From Anopheles merus (Eukaryota; Arthropoda; Insecta; Diptera; Culicidae), in contig NC_054083.1 of assembly GCF_017562075.2 (NCBI RefSeq), forward strand, positions 4,134,045 to 4,198,044: a stretch of 64,000 nt of DNA, written 5' to 3'. Of the stretch, positions 1 through 11,929 are shown in pieces. Each line of letters starts with the position of its first letter. The stretch's first letter is position 1. The position numbers and the translations under genes were made by a program. The notes beneath the pieces were generated by a model, which was not told the DNA's origin, searched no databases, and saw only the letters and a program-made list of their open reading frames with translations.

Positions 1-1880
1 AAGAAAGGGTGAGAGTGAGGATTAACCAAAAACGCGGCATTGAGAATGAGGGGAGGTGTGCTCAGTGCTCACGTTGGGACACTCACGATGCTTGAAATAA
101 AATGTTAACAAGCATCGATTTCAAGCATGCATGTCGCGCGACATTTTGCCAAGCGGGTACAGTGTCTCTTCGACCAATGAGTTACACCCTCGCGCGAGCC
201 CTCCCCACCCGCAACGCACGGTGCGCTCTGCAGTTCTCAAAGTGTTCGTGTTCTTTCCAGTCATGCTACCAACACATCCAAAGAAATTTGTTTCTTTCGC
301 TTCTCGTTTTCTTTCATGCATAGACACGATCGCAAATACGCACTTATTCTAACAACAAACACAAACACGGTCATTTTTTATTTCATCAAACACTTTATTG
401 AAACATAAAGTACACACTAAAGTACACATTTAGAATCCTTCATACTCACGAATGGCGTCATACTGCAAAGTACCGGGTCGAGCCAGGCTCCGGGAAACTT
501 GTCGACAATCTGCGTTGACTTTGTTCAGCAAATTCTTACCTGGCGACCCACGCACTGCATGTGCGTCTGTGCACACTGTTTATTCACTTCACACTTCACC
601 AAAACACACCAGCGCACGAGACTTTCAACGAAATGCGCATCAGCGCACAAACACTACGCGCGGGACTTAGAACAAAACGCGCACAACCACCTCCGGCAAA
701 GCGTCGCGCTGTACTGATGGTTTTGTACGCGTATGAGGGGGGACATACGGAGCGATGGTTCGATGCTGTAGTGTAAGCGAGACAACACGATGTGACGAGC
801 AGCTCCAAGTTGTTGAGCTCGCTGAAAGAAGACACACACATTCACAGACGGGTCGTCGAAGCACGGTATTTGTATTGGTGTTAGTGAAGCGCGCGTGTAA
901 AACAGAATGCGAACTCTCATCGCAGCGCGTTTCTCCTTGCTTCCTCAAGCTTCCTCATACCCCTCGGCCTGAATGAATCAAAATTTGGGCTCTCATTGTT
1001 TGCGTGGCAGGTTCAGCCGGCCGATCATTCGTTTCACAAGTAATGTGATGAGTGTACAACTGTACCTCAAGTACTGTCGCAGCAGGTCAGTTTTTACTGA
1101 CATGAGTCGAGGTAGAATAAAACTTCGTTCGAACGGACTTTTCGACACTTGATCGTCCAGGCGATCATGGAAACCTTTCGGAGGTTTCCCTTACTGGAAA
1201 TGTTGGAGTTTAGAAGCCTTACCTTGGGTAGGGGGCCATAACTAAAATAAGTTAGGGGGGCCATAACATAACTCTTGAAATAAGTTGGAGCGGCGAAGTA
1301 TTAGGGAGCGTAACGTCCTATCTTGGCAGTCCGAACGAATCTGACCTGCTACGGTTGGAATTGGTTTTATTTATACTCAAAAAGTTTCGTACATTTGGTT
1401 TTGGAATGTGTTTTTGTCCTAATTAGAGGTTATTGATATGAGGTGCAATTTATACATTGTATCGGGAGTGAGGTGTCTGACATTATGTGCCTATGCTGCA
1501 ATTTTTGTGTTTTTACAAAGGTTCTGGAAAGTTCAACTGTTCTTGCCAAAGAACGAGTGCGATCGTTGATCTTTGCCTACACTGCGCTTTTAGCAATAAG
1601 TTGCTATGCGTCCTCTGTTTGTCTACTTTGCTGCAGTAACGCTTAAACTGCTTATGTTGCGCGTTTTGGTTGTTTTCGATAAATGTGTCTCAATGGTTTT
1701 TTCTATGAACAGTATGGTCTAGGTATGTTGCTATGGTGTGGATTGATTTGCTGATGTAATATAATGAATGTGTTGCAATAGTGTGGTTTGGCTTTCCGAA
1801 GTGTGTTACAATGTGTCTATAGCTGATAGTGTGGTTTATAATAAGTTCTGTTTAGCAAATATGCTACACACAGTCCTAGC
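1..1880. other. noncoding head of the duplicated block
   Basis: I see no credible gene here. Open frames are short, overlap on both strands and resemble nothing known. Adjacent stem-loops lie at 1150-1167 (stem TGATCG/CGATCA) and 1169-1189 (stem GGAAACCT/AGGTTTCC, loop TTCGG), just after the palindrome CGTTCGAACG. A sequence upstream of a BEL/Pao element could include its 5' LTR or leader, but I found no copy of the 3' LTR start (TGTTACGGCAAG) here. Confidence 0.6.
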
Positions 1881-4800
1881 CCGATCGACCTCATCATCGG
1901 CGCAGAGCTGTACTACGATGTCGTTAAGGAAGGACTCATCAAGCTATCCCACGAAAGAGTGACACTACAAAACACTGCTTTTGGTTGGGTGATAGCGGGT
2001 AGAGTCAATCTTCATGCACCACCACCACCTTCATCCATCGTTGGACACGTCTGCAGTACGAACATCGAAGAGCAGCTGAGAAAATTCTGGGAGCTGAAAT
2101 TGCCAGCATATTGTCCGTCGAGGAGAGCAACTGTGAGAAAAAGTTCGCAGCCACAACCACCAGAGAAACCGAAGGTCGATTCATCGTGCAGCTACCGAAA
2201 CGAGAGGAGAAGCTGGCTCTTCTTGGAGCCTCGAAAGGAAACACACCGGTTTCTTGTCATGGAACGTCGGTTATCCTCGAATGCCTCATTGAAGACATTT
2301 TACACACAATTCATCGAGTAGTACGCAGAACTTCAGCACATGCCAGAAGTAGCCGAGAGCGATGCTACAACTTCATCCCCCTCATACTATCTTCCACATC
2401 ACTGCATCGTGCGACCAGCTTATACCACCGCTAAACTCCGGGTGGTGTTCGACACCTCGTGTGCATCAGACACCGGAACATCTTTAAACGATGCACTGAT
2501 GATCGGACCCACTATCGAAGACGATGTGATGTCCATTCTATTGCGGTTTAGAATGTCTAAATTTGCCCTGGTCGCAGACATCGAGAGATGTACTGGCAAA
2601 TCAACATAGCTTCCATCGATCGTCCGCTGCAACGAATCCTGTGGCGAAATTCTCCAACCGAGCCGATACGAACGTTCCAGCTCAACACCGTCACCTACGG
2701 CACACCATGTGCTCCGTATTTGGCCAACAAAACCCTGCAAGTGCTATCTCAGATCGAAGCTAGCACCCATCCTGAAGCAGCAACCATCCTCGGACGAGAA
2801 TTCTACATGGACGGCATGCTGACTGGCGTAAACAGCATTCCCGAGGGTCAACGAGCATGTCAGCAACTCATCGATCTCCTGGCTTCTGGTGGATTCTGCT
2901 TGCGGGAATGGGCCACCAACAACAGACGGATCTTCGAACATCTGCCCCAGCATCTGCAAAAGGACGATTCTCCTTTTGGATGCGAAGTCACCGATCCTCA
3001 AGACACTCGGACTGAAGTGGAACGTTTTCACCGACGCTTTTGTGTTCAACATCCCACGCTGGAATGCAGACAACATCATCACCAAACGAAACACGCTTTC
3101 TGATGTTGTAAAACTATTCGACCCAATTGGACTGGTTGGACCAGTTATCATCCAAGCCAAGCTATTCCTTCAAGAGCTGTGGAGATGTCAGATCGTCTGG
3201 GACGAGCCGTTAACACCAGCACTACAAACCCGATGGCTCCTGTTTCGCGAGAAGTTGGCCATGCTGCAAAAGATCTACATTCCACACTGGCTCTTAACTG
3301 ACCAACGAGCAATGCATTCGTAGATTCGCTTTTGTGATGCATCCGAGAAGGCGTACGGAGCGGCGATTTACCTGCGTTCGACCAACACCGATGGACGTGT
3401 GACAACCGACCTTATCACTGCAAAAGCGTGTTTGTTTATCCCGACTGGACCATTCTGCAGCACTGCTACTGGCACACTCGTACGAGAAGGTGTCAGACGC
3501 CTACAAGTTCGCTACAAGTCGGGACCATTTTTTTATCTGACTCAACCATCGTCCTGCATTGGTTGTCTGCAACTCCGTCACGCTGGAAAACCTTCATCGC
3601 TAACCGGGTGTCCGAGATCCAACACATCACTCACGGCAAGGAGTGGAGACACGTACCCGGAACGGGCAATCCTGCGGACATCATCTCCCGAGGAATGCAT
3701 GCGGATCAGCTGGAAACTTCAACCCTTTGGTACGGATTAGAATGGCCTGGTGTAACCATCAGAGGAATGGCCGTACACTCATCAACCTCGACATGAAGAA
3801 TCCACCACGGACGAATTGGAGGAGCGATCAATTTGCATGGCTACACAATTCGTGGCTCCGAACGAACTTTTTAGCCTCCGTTCAACGTTCATCGGACTGC
3901 AACGTCTGGTTGTGTGGCTAAGAAGATTCCGATACAACACGAATCCTGCTAATCATCAACAACGCAGATTGGATCATCATCTCAGCTTAGAGGAACTAGC
4001 CGAATCTACACATCTGCACATCTCCTCTGATACATCTGTCTAGTTCGCCTCGCTCAAGCTGAATCATGAAGACATCAAACATCTATCGAAAGGCGTTCTG
4101 GTCGGCAACAACTCACCTTTTAAAACTACAAGCACCGTTTCTACAAGATGGCCTGTTACGAGTGGCTGGATTGCGACATGCACCAATACCGTTCGACCGA
4201 AAGCATCCGTACATCTTAGCCGCCAACCATCCGCTGACGAATCAGATTGCAACCCTGTATCATCGGACCTATCGACATGAATCCACAACTACTGATAGCG
4301 AGCATGCGAGAACGATTTTGGTCACTGCGAGCAAAAAACCTGGCCAGAATAATCGTCTACTCCTGCTACAAATGCTACCGTTGCCGTTCCACACCTGTAC
4401 AACAACTCATGGGCGACCTTCCAGCAGAGAGAGTTACACCTACGTCAACTTTCTTACACACCGGAGTCAACTTGTGTGGACCGATACACTATCGACAAAC
4501 ATTTCGGAAGGCGCAACTCATCAAAGGCTACGTAGCGACTTTTCGTCTGTATGGCAGTGAAGGCTCTACACATCGAATTGGTCGCTGACCTGTCTACCAA
4601 CGCATTCCTTGTGGCACTTCGACGATTCATCAGAAATTGCTTCCTTGTCCAAGTAAGTATCCACGATGGCATCCAGTTCAAATTCACCCCACCTCGCTCA
4701 CCCAACTTTGGAGGTCTTTGGGAGACGGCAGTGAAGTCCTTCAAAATACACTTCAAGTCAACCGTTGGGAACGCCATCCTCACGAGCGACGAACTCAACA

Positions 4801-5276
4801 CTGTACTGATCCAGATTGAAGGATGCCTCAACTCTAGACCACTTACACTACTCTCCAATGACCCATCTGATCTGGAAGTGCTGACCCCAGGTCATTTCCT
4901 CATTCATCGCCCCATCGTATCCCTTGCCGAACCATCGCTGGAAAAGCTGCCGTTCAACCATCTTGATCGCTGGCAAAAGGTGCAAGAGTTTGTCCGTCGA
5001 CTATGGAAACGTTGGTCAACAGACTACTTGTCCGGACTACAGTAGAGAACCAAGTGGACTAAGCAGAAGGACAACTTGAAGCTGGATACCATGGTGCTGC
5101 TGAAGGAGGACGGGCTACCTCCATCAAAGTGGTGTCTTGGCCGCGTCATGCAGATCATCAAGGGAGCTGACGACAACATCCGAGTGGTCATCGTCGAGAC
5201 AAAAGATGGAGACTTAAAGCGTTCCATCTCTAAAATCTGCGTTCTTCCCACCGACGAGCCATCCAGTTCATCCTAG
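1881..5276 (+). pseudogene. BEL/Pao retrotransposon pol, 5'-truncated and decayed (copy 1)
   Basis: The remains follow BEL/Pao order. A protease tail (IDLIIGAELYYDVV, then AFGWVIAGRV) begins at 1881. It is followed by reverse transcriptase (KLRVVFDTS, SLNDALMIGPTIEDD, LNTVTYGTPCAPYL), RNase H (FCDASEKAYGAAIYLRS, then DSTIVLHWL) and integrase (a Zn-finger region with CYKCYRC, then SPNFGGLWETAVK). There are several frameshifts (near 2097, 2585 and 3000) and stops (such as the TAG near 3321). The RT motif at about 2800 reads YMDG instead of YVDD/YxDD, so one catalytic aspartate is gone. The first integrase aspartate is Asn (GVNLCGP, about 4465), and the stretch that should hold the second (SDNGTNF in relatives) is deleted. 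Gag and the 5' LTR are absent. It cannot be active. Confidence 0.93.
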
Positions 5277-5306
5277 TTGAATTAGATAATTTAACGCGGG
5301 GGAGTA

Positions 5307-5764
5307 TGTTACGGCAAGCGTAATGGTAACGCGTCAGCCTTAGTACGCCTAGCGTAAGGTAGAGGGCGCTTCCAGGAAATTTGCCTACGTGTAAAAAGTA
5401 CTTAATCGTAATTCTATTAGGCAGCGGTAATCGCTACTGCGGGCGTGCGGGCGTGCGTGCGGAAAAATCAAAATTGTTTGATTCTGACGCATGCGGGTGC
5501 GGGCTGTCACTCGCTGCGGGTGTCAAATTCCATACATTTTCAGAAAACGCACGCACGCCCGCATCAGCGATTACTGCTGCCTTACGCAGCGCAAACTGCT
5601 GTAGATTGGTATCGTGAAGCCCGAATCCGTATGCGGCAGCTCGAATTCCCGAATTTCTGCAGTATATAAGCAAGTGATTTTCCTGAATAAATTTAGTCAA
5701 GTTCAAGAGTTCAAAGCAACAACATCGTGTCATCATCTTTAAAAATTCCTCTTCATCATTAACA
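5307..5764 (+). repeat. BEL/Pao 3' LTR (copy 1)
   Basis: A purine-rich tract (GCGGGGGAGTA) directly precedes TGTTACGGCAAG at 5307, as expected for a polypurine tract and LTR start. The proposed end at 5764 gives matching termini, TGTTA and TAACA. A TATA-like GTATATAAG lies near 5661 and AATAAA near 5685. The pol frame closes 30 bases upstream. No matching 5' LTR was found. A sequence resembling a BEL leader (TTGGCGACGGCCACA) follows at about 5801, which might mean the LTR was once shared with a tandem element; this is weak. Confidence 0.75.
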
Positions 5765-6220
5765 AGTGGCTTAATCAGTTTCTCAGAGTGAGAAAAATTG
5801 GCGACGGCCACAAGCTCAGGTCTGAGAACAAGTTTGGAGTGCTTGAGAAACTTAAATGAGTGCTTGAGAATGTTTTCTCAGCTTGAGAAAGCCCCGTGGC
5901 CCCGCGGCCCATTCGTGATTTCTTCCAGTAAGCAGAAGAGCTATTAAAGCAGCTTATAGAGGTCATGTTGATGATGATGATGATGATGATAAGTCCCACC
6001 TCTTACCCCAACACAGGTTTGAGAAGGACGGAAGTATCTTAACAATAATATTACTCTAAGGTAGTTTTTGAATAAAATAAAAATTTACGAGCAAGTGGTG
6101 GCATCGGACGTCATTCGAAAGAATCCACTAAGTCATACACACACCCGAGACGACCGACGTAGTTTGATCAAGAAAAAACGGGTCAACTCCATCGAACACA
6201 TCAGGACATAACTGCGACAT
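5765..6220. other. intergenic, with GAT microsatellite
   Basis: No gene is visible. A short (GAT)n run lies at about 5970-5990. The last 20 bases (about 6200-6220, ATCAGGACAT then ACTGCGACAT) resemble the end of the 102-bp repeat unit at 7113-7132, so the repeat array appears to have started left of the MITE. Confidence 0.6.
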
Positions 6221-7030
6221 ACACAGAAAACTTTTTTACTGAACTCCAGTAAAATTTTACTGAAATTTTTTTAACAGAAGTTTCAGTAATCCTTTCAATA
6301 AAAAGAATGTGTACTGAATCATTCAGTAATGTCCGGTGCTCACCAGAATGAAAGCTCGTTTACTGAAATCCCAGTAAAGCCATTCTCATATTACTGATTT
6401 TTCAGTAGTTGGTAGCGATTGAAAAATGACGAAATATTTATTTTAAATTGAGTTTTTATTGATGCGCAGATATTGCCAGTCGCTCAGTTCATATTCATAC
6501 ATGTTTCGTGTTGTTTTATACAGTTTTTATACTGTATTTTGCGCTGCAAGTGTAGATGGTTCAATAAGCGCTCACAGACACCACGTAATTTCAACAAGCA
6601 CAGTGGATTGTAACAAATATTTTACACAGTAACACGGCTGCCAATTGTTTTAAATTAATCCCGTAAGCCGAAATATCACCTGAAATTTCACCGGGTGCCT
6701 GTAAGCGCCTACAAAATCAACTTTTTGCACATCACGAGCAAGTAGATACCGCATTGTTTTGTTTTGATGTTCTGACTGACAGGTCGATTTGACAGAATGA
6801 ATTGCTGCATTTTCAGTAATAAGTTTTACTCATCTTTAGTGAAACGACTAATTTGACACTTATTTTACTGATTTTCAGTGAAATGCGTATTACTGAAATG
6901 AATTCAGTAAATTATTTTGCTGAAAGTCAGTAAAAACATGACATTCATGCTGAAAATCAGTAAAATATTCTATTACTGAACCGTTTCAGTAAAAAAATTT
7001 ACTGAAGCAGGAAGAGAAAATTTGCTGTGT
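6221..7030. mobile_element. MITE with ACTGAA/TTCAGT subterminal motifs (copy 1)
   Basis: The ends are inverted: ACACAGAAAAC on the left, and GTTTGCTGTGT-like sequence on the right (ACACAGCAAATTTT when reversed). About 20 copies of TTACTGAA or its complement TTCAGTAA crowd the outer ~200 bp on each side (6235-6410 and 6810-7010); the middle 400 bp has none. That layout is typical of transposase binding sites in a non-autonomous DNA element. There is no coding capacity. I could not define a clean target-site duplication or assign a superfamily. Confidence 0.75.
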
Positions 7031-7236
7031 GCATATGGCCAGTTCCACTGGTGCCAACACCGGCTCCAGGGCACTACCTTCCAAAGCAGCAGAACCTAAT
7101 GTATTGGAAATTATCAGGACACACTGCAACATGCATATGGCCAGTTCCGCTGGTACCAACGATGGCACCAGGGCACTACCTTCCGAAGCAGGAGAACCTA
7201 ATGTATCTGAAATTGGCCACTTACAATTATCAATGA
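7027..7236 (+). pseudogene. fragment of a coding 102-bp (34-residue) tandem repeat (copy 1)
   Basis: Two units, from 7031 and 7133, align over 80 bases with 10 differences. In the frame read from 7027, five of these fall at third codon positions and are all synonymous (for example CCA/CCG and GTG/GTA). That suggests this frame (WPVPLVPT, APGHYLPKQ, NLMY) was once protein-coding under selection. The overlapping frame from 7029 would change an amino acid at nearly every difference. No ATG start is apparent; the frame ends with TGA at 7234. I do not recognise the protein. It may be an exon of a proline-rich repeat protein, interrupted by the neighbouring MITE. Confidence 0.45.
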
Positions 7237-7429
7237 GTGAATCTCGTTGTGACCTCGAGACATGCAGACAGCAATCTCTCCTAAACTAAATCCGATTGTC
7301 CACTTGTACGCGCTCGTGTCTCAAACTTATGTTGTCTCTTTCTTATATTTTTTTTCTAATTTGTTTTCATATATCAAGAAAAATCTTATCATCATCATCA
7401 TGTTCATGATGACAAGTGCAGTTGTACAT

Positions 7430-8340
7430 AACCCGCTTGGCAAAGAGTAACTCATTTTGATGCCTCTCGCTACCCTGGCCCTAGTTTTGAAGGAATCATG
7501 CGACACACTTGCACTCCACAACCCCATAGCCGATCGCTCCAACCGATGCGAAGATGGGAGAATGTTTGCTCTGAACGTGAGATCCTGAAGCGCAAGAGAT
7601 GACACTATGTGTAAAGACGATCATTATTCGATATGGTCAAAATGCGTCGTTTGTCATTTCATTCATCCGGTAATGATGTTTTCACTTCATTAAAATTTTG
7701 AACGTTAACAACTAGGCTGATACAATATTTGAAATTTAAATCAGAATAAAATCAATTCATTTGAAGTAAAATAAATTCCATTATACTTTATTTTGACCAT
7801 ATGATCAGCACTTGTACATAGTGCCATTTACTTTGTATTCTTCACTCTCGCGCTGTGTTGTGATCGTTCGAAACTCATTGCCAGAACGAATGCAAAGTTT
7901 ATTTGGGAAGGATTGGTGCCGGAAGATGCAGCGAAAATTATCAAATGTTAATAGAAAAGTGTTTAAGTAAATCGTGAAAGATGTCAACACAGGCGTAGAT
8001 GCAGTTTGTTTTGTTACATGATCTACGGGTAAGTGCATGCATAGGAATACAAATCTTCCAAATGATGTTTGTGTTCTAACAATCACACTGCTTTCAATGT
8101 TTGTTTATTATTCTATTATTTTCCATCACACGTAGCTATTTCATTACCAAAGCTCCTGATAACAGATCAAAGCAGATGGATCGGGCATACAGAGTCGCCG
8201 TTTAATTTAAAATATCTTCGTGAAGTTTCAAATGGTGCTAGTTTTGTTCACCATTCTAATGCTCGATTTATCTTTCATTCCTCAGACAAACGCATCAAAC
8301 AGCAAGTGTTTTTCTTCCAACAGCACGCACCATCGGCGCC
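7430..8340. repeat. dispersed repeat, also at 29148-30143 (copy 1)
   Basis: From CCCGCTTGGCAAAGAGTAAC onward this matches 29148-30143 with scattered substitutions, so it is an older relationship than the 17-kb duplication. The 29-kb copy has about 100 extra bases (near 29223-29325) bracketed by CACACTCGCACTCC. Either this copy lost them between direct repeats or the other gained them. Open frames are small and not conserved. There is no gene call. Confidence 0.7.
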
Positions 8341-8377
8341 CTCTCAACAATCTCAGAGAGAATTTGTATGAAATTTC

Positions 8378-8441
8378 TTGGGCTTGTTCTCGGCTTGTTC
8401 TCGGCTTGTTGGTATAAACACCACTCAGAGAACAAGCCCAA
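8378..8441. repeat. perfect 14-bp inverted repeat (copy 1)
   Basis: TTGGGCTTGTTCTC at 8378-8391 is the exact complement of 8428-8441. The 36-base loop contains two more copies of CGGCTTGTT. It could form a hairpin or be the end of a small foldback element. Function unknown. Confidence 0.7.
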
Positions 8442-8775
8442 TATGAACAGGCGCTCAATGACGTAACGGTGCAGCCGTATTGATGCGAGTCCACACAATG
8501 GGGTTCGACCCATTCCAACTGCTGTCAAAATGAAATAACAACGGTATTTGGTTTGCATGCGTTTTATTAAACAATAACAAGTCGACAAGTGGCGTCGTTT
8601 TGAATAGCTAAAATCACTTCCGGATTTACGGATTTTCCTATTCCAGCACATTATTAGTTACCGAAATAGTTGTTCGGCTTCCGGCGATTCTTTAAGTGAA
8701 GGAATCAAAGCGTTAATGCATGGAAATCATTCAAAAATTAGTTTATTTTACCTGTACCTATTTTTTTAGATAATC

Positions 8776-9356
8776 ATGACACCAAACGACGGACGAGCTC
8801 CCGATGCTTCGACGAGTAGTTCGCAGGAATGTCCTTGTGTAGAACTAGCGCAGGAAAATAAAAAAGATATAAGGACAGTTTTGAATGCCGTGATCGACAT
8901 GCGAATGAAACAAGACGAGATTTTAAAAACTCAAAGCCAAAGCCAAGCTGAACCAACCCAAAATGCTGATGTGCATATGGAAGATGAAGAAGACTTTTCG
9001 CTTTGATTTCAACCAAGATAGGTCTAGACGACTTAAAAGAAATCATAGCGTCAGCAGAGCGCTTCAATAATTTAAAAGGATGGCTTATGAAGAAGGTAAA
9101 AGCATCAAACGCAAAGAGTAGGATGCATCGCGTTCTTTACTTGTTATTTAATAGGATATTTATAGTAGATTGCAGTTGGAGTGGACGAGGAGGTAGCGGG
9201 CCTAAGGTAGAATTCAGGAAATATTCTAACATCCTCCATCTATTTGCTGTTGTCGGAGGAGCAGGAAGGGCTTTAGAGGATTCTATTGTTAAAGATTTTT
9301 TTTTATGTAGAAATTTAAAAATTTGCAATCAACTGCCCAAGCGAAAGGCATTGTGA
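8776..9356 (+). pseudogene. DUF4806-domain protein gene A, broken (copy 1)
   Basis: A strong acceptor-like tract (TATTTTTTTAG) lies just before the ATG at 8776. The N-terminus is Ser/Thr-rich, followed by an acidic stretch (EDEED). A TGA at 9004 ends the first frame. The second part, in another frame (9003-9356), carries a DUF4806-type domain: ISTKIGLDDL, SRMHRVLYLLFNRIF, VDCSWSGRGG and FRKYSNILHLFAV. In copy 2 four extra bases near 39304 restore continuity here, but an extra A upstream breaks that copy instead. So each copy has a different lesion and neither is intact. DUF4806 has no known function and is common in mosquito repeat-rich DNA. Assignment is by motif memory. Confidence 0.75.
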
Positions 9357-10415
9357 AAAGTGTAAGTCGTGGTACGTTTTCAAGAAAGAAGAAGAAGAAT
9401 TAGATAAATAAGATAAAATTTAATAATGTTTCTTTGACGAATTTTTGTTTTGTTTTGAAGTTGTTGATATTGATAAGGTTTTTTTTATATTTTTGATTGT
9501 TGCTGAACTATTAATCCATTGAAAAATAGAAGAGAACTCATAAATGCTAGTGAATGTTGAAAGTAATTGATTTGTCGGTTTAAGGTAGTTGTATGAATTA
9601 TTCGAAATAATGTGGATATGAGTAAATATAAAATATTATGGAGTTTTAGTAACAAAAAAGTTTTTATGAATAATTTTCCTTTTAACATACCAATTTTTAT
9701 ATTCATAATGGATTGAACTGGTGCAATGAATAAGTAGCAAAGTTAGCTTTAAGATTATTACCATAAGTATGATATTTCATAGTTATCATACTTTGTGAAT
9801 AACTTTTACAGAACAGAGATGGTCATATGCACGTTTGTCGAATCCTCACTTGCTTACCTTTTTATCAAGTGCTAACCAGTTTTGAGGTCTACATGAGCAC
9901 CATGAACCGCTTTCAATGCAGCGCCGTCGTTTATTAGTCTATTGATGAGGTCTGGTGGCGTAATGGTGACGTATGTTTTCAAGTGGCACGACCATTTAAG
10001 GGACTCATAAAACCTGAAATTTATATTAAATATATTTTCACAATGATAAGCTTGGAATAACGGTCCTCAAAGCGTACTTACTCAAAGATGTATATGTTTA
10101 AGTACAAGCAAGCAACGCCATACATTGAGCACGTATTGCTGCATATGATGGATAGGCTATAGGGCTAACAATTCGGTTAAATCGGTGCTTGTACTCGAGT
10201 CGAGGCAACAGCGTGTTGGTTTGCTGTTTTTTTAGATAGTTCAATGAACTAGTACGTACGTTTTCGGCCAAATACTGAACCATGAAGCCTTACATCAATT
10301 CAGTTTTGGTAACCTTATAGCAAGTTAATGTCAGCCGCTTGATATCTGCAGAATAATTTTATGGAATACGCATGATAAGATAGATGTTACGATGCGAATT
10401 GTTTACAAACACGTT
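9357..10415. other. AT-rich noncoding stretch
   Basis: AT-rich, with AATAAG/AATAAA-like signals just after the DUF4806 stop (around 9400). No coding frame or recognisable repeat was seen. Confidence 0.6.
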
Positions 10416-11140
10416 TCAAATGTTGACGAGGAGCCACCGTAGTTCAGGTTCCTCTTTTACTCGATGGCCGCTTCGCGCAGCAGCATGAAGCCTTGCGCGT
10501 ACGATGCCTTTCGTGCTCCGTGCTCCGGCGAGTTGTTTGCTGCCCTGAGCACGCTCATCCTTCGGTGTAGATAAGTAGCTGGAGAAGTCTGCTTCGTCTT
10601 TTGGCATCACCGGAACGCCATGGTACATTGCGACAATTGCCGTCAATTTGCGCACACCCTTCTGGCCGGCCCTGTCACGAATACAATCCAGTAAGTATCC
10701 CTTATAGTCGCAGAAGAATGATCCACGTGATATCGATCAGGAACGCATTCAGCACATCCTTGTTCCACACGTCGAACTCCTGTCCTTCTGTGTTTTGCCG
10801 AACGCCAGCATCAGGTGGCACGCTGAGCAGATCAGTTGTGATTGCAGCATGTGATTGTACTCTTGTGTCGTGCCTGGACAACGTGCCTTTGGGTACAATT
10901 TCCACACGGACCGGCACGGCATATGCCGATTGGTTCACAACACGGGTTACCGTGACATTTTGCGCATATAGCCTACCGGGAGAAAGGTCATCTACATTAA
11001 AACCAGTCAATTAAAACAGAACAAGTTCAACCCACCAGGAACATATCCTTCATTTCCGGAAAAAAAAACCGTCGGGGTGCGGGAAGGGTCGTAGCGAGCC
11101 CCTTCCTCTGCACCGGTTAACAGCTGCATATGATGCCGAC
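10416..11140 (-). pseudogene. unrecognised host-like gene fragment with a frameshift (copy 1)
   Basis: Read on the minus strand, the upstream exon-like piece (11140-11036, with RHHMQLLTGAEEGARYDPS) could splice over 10992-11035 (donor GTGGGT, acceptor AATGTAG). The phase is kept into DDLSPGRLYAQNVTV. At 44 nt the intron is short for a dipteran. The frame runs to FDVWNKDVLNAFLIDI, then shifts by one base near 10722 into FFCDYKGYLLDCIRDRAGQ. It ends after VKEEPELRWLL at 10416. Codon use and composition look like ordinary protein, not retroelement, but I cannot name the family. Copy 2 carries the same frameshift, so it predates the duplication or is systematic. Confidence 0.5.
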
Positions 11141-11929
11141 TAAAGAATCCCCGCAAAAAAAAGGTTATATGGCACAAATCACATCCTAAAATGAAACAAT
11201 TATCAAAATTAAACACAAGCACTCCTTACCTCAGCGTCGCGCGTGAAGGTTAGAAATTTCATCCTGCTTTATTCAATGCTTCAAGCAATTTTTTTCGCTT
11301 CCACAACAACTAAATAATATTGTCGTAGTTGTTTTATGTTTAATCTATAAAACAAAACGTTATTTATAAGAAATATCACATAATTTGCACAAAATACTCA
11401 AAAGATCACCGCACACGCAAACACTTGCTGTTTACATTTTGGCTTCACTCTCATTTGACATGTCAAAAATTGGCAAGCCTCAAAACAAAGATCAAAAAGG
11501 GGGTTGGGAGGGGAGAGAAGGTGATGAGATCGAAGCGGCACGAAATGGCCGTTGCCAAAAACCGCATGCTCAGAACGCTAAGTCCCAGAAGAGGGAGATC
11601 GAGCTACGAATGTGACAGAGAGGGTATGAGAAAATGAGAGAATTTGAGTGTCATTGTCGGGAGGGTGGAGCAAGCAGCTAACGTTTTGTTCGCCTACCCC
11701 GGTACCATTATCCATGCGATTTTGGTCTCATCGGGCTCTATCTGGGCGCCCATTAAAATAATCCCTTAGAAGCTCCTATCGGGCTGAAAGCGAGAAACGT
11801 CGCGGCGGCGCGATACATGTTGCATGCATGTGTACTACATTTTATGACCCCCCTCGCTTTGTTTCGGATTGCAATGAGTTCAGACTCATTTTTAACATCG
11901 TTTAACATATTCTTTTATTTTTCACACAC
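11141..11929. other. noncoding stretch
   Basis: No supported gene. Positions 11664-11694 hold a 31-base block that recurs exactly at 30144-30174 (and in copy 2 at 41973-42003); see findings. Confidence 0.6.

Noticed and set aside
596..976. Overlapping frames on both strands in the head of the duplicated block (also 30906-31286)
   Set aside because: Each is under 100 codons and they overlap in several frames. Conservation between the two copies is uninformative because the DNA is identical.
5795..5820. TTGGCGACGGCCACA after the BEL LTR as a primer binding site, implying a tandem element
   Set aside because: It lies about 35 bases beyond the preferred LTR end, no gag follows, and no matching tRNA was identified.
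10601..11014. 137-codon plus-strand frame
   Set aside because: It is antisense to the host-like pseudogene, whose minus-strand translation looks far more protein-like.
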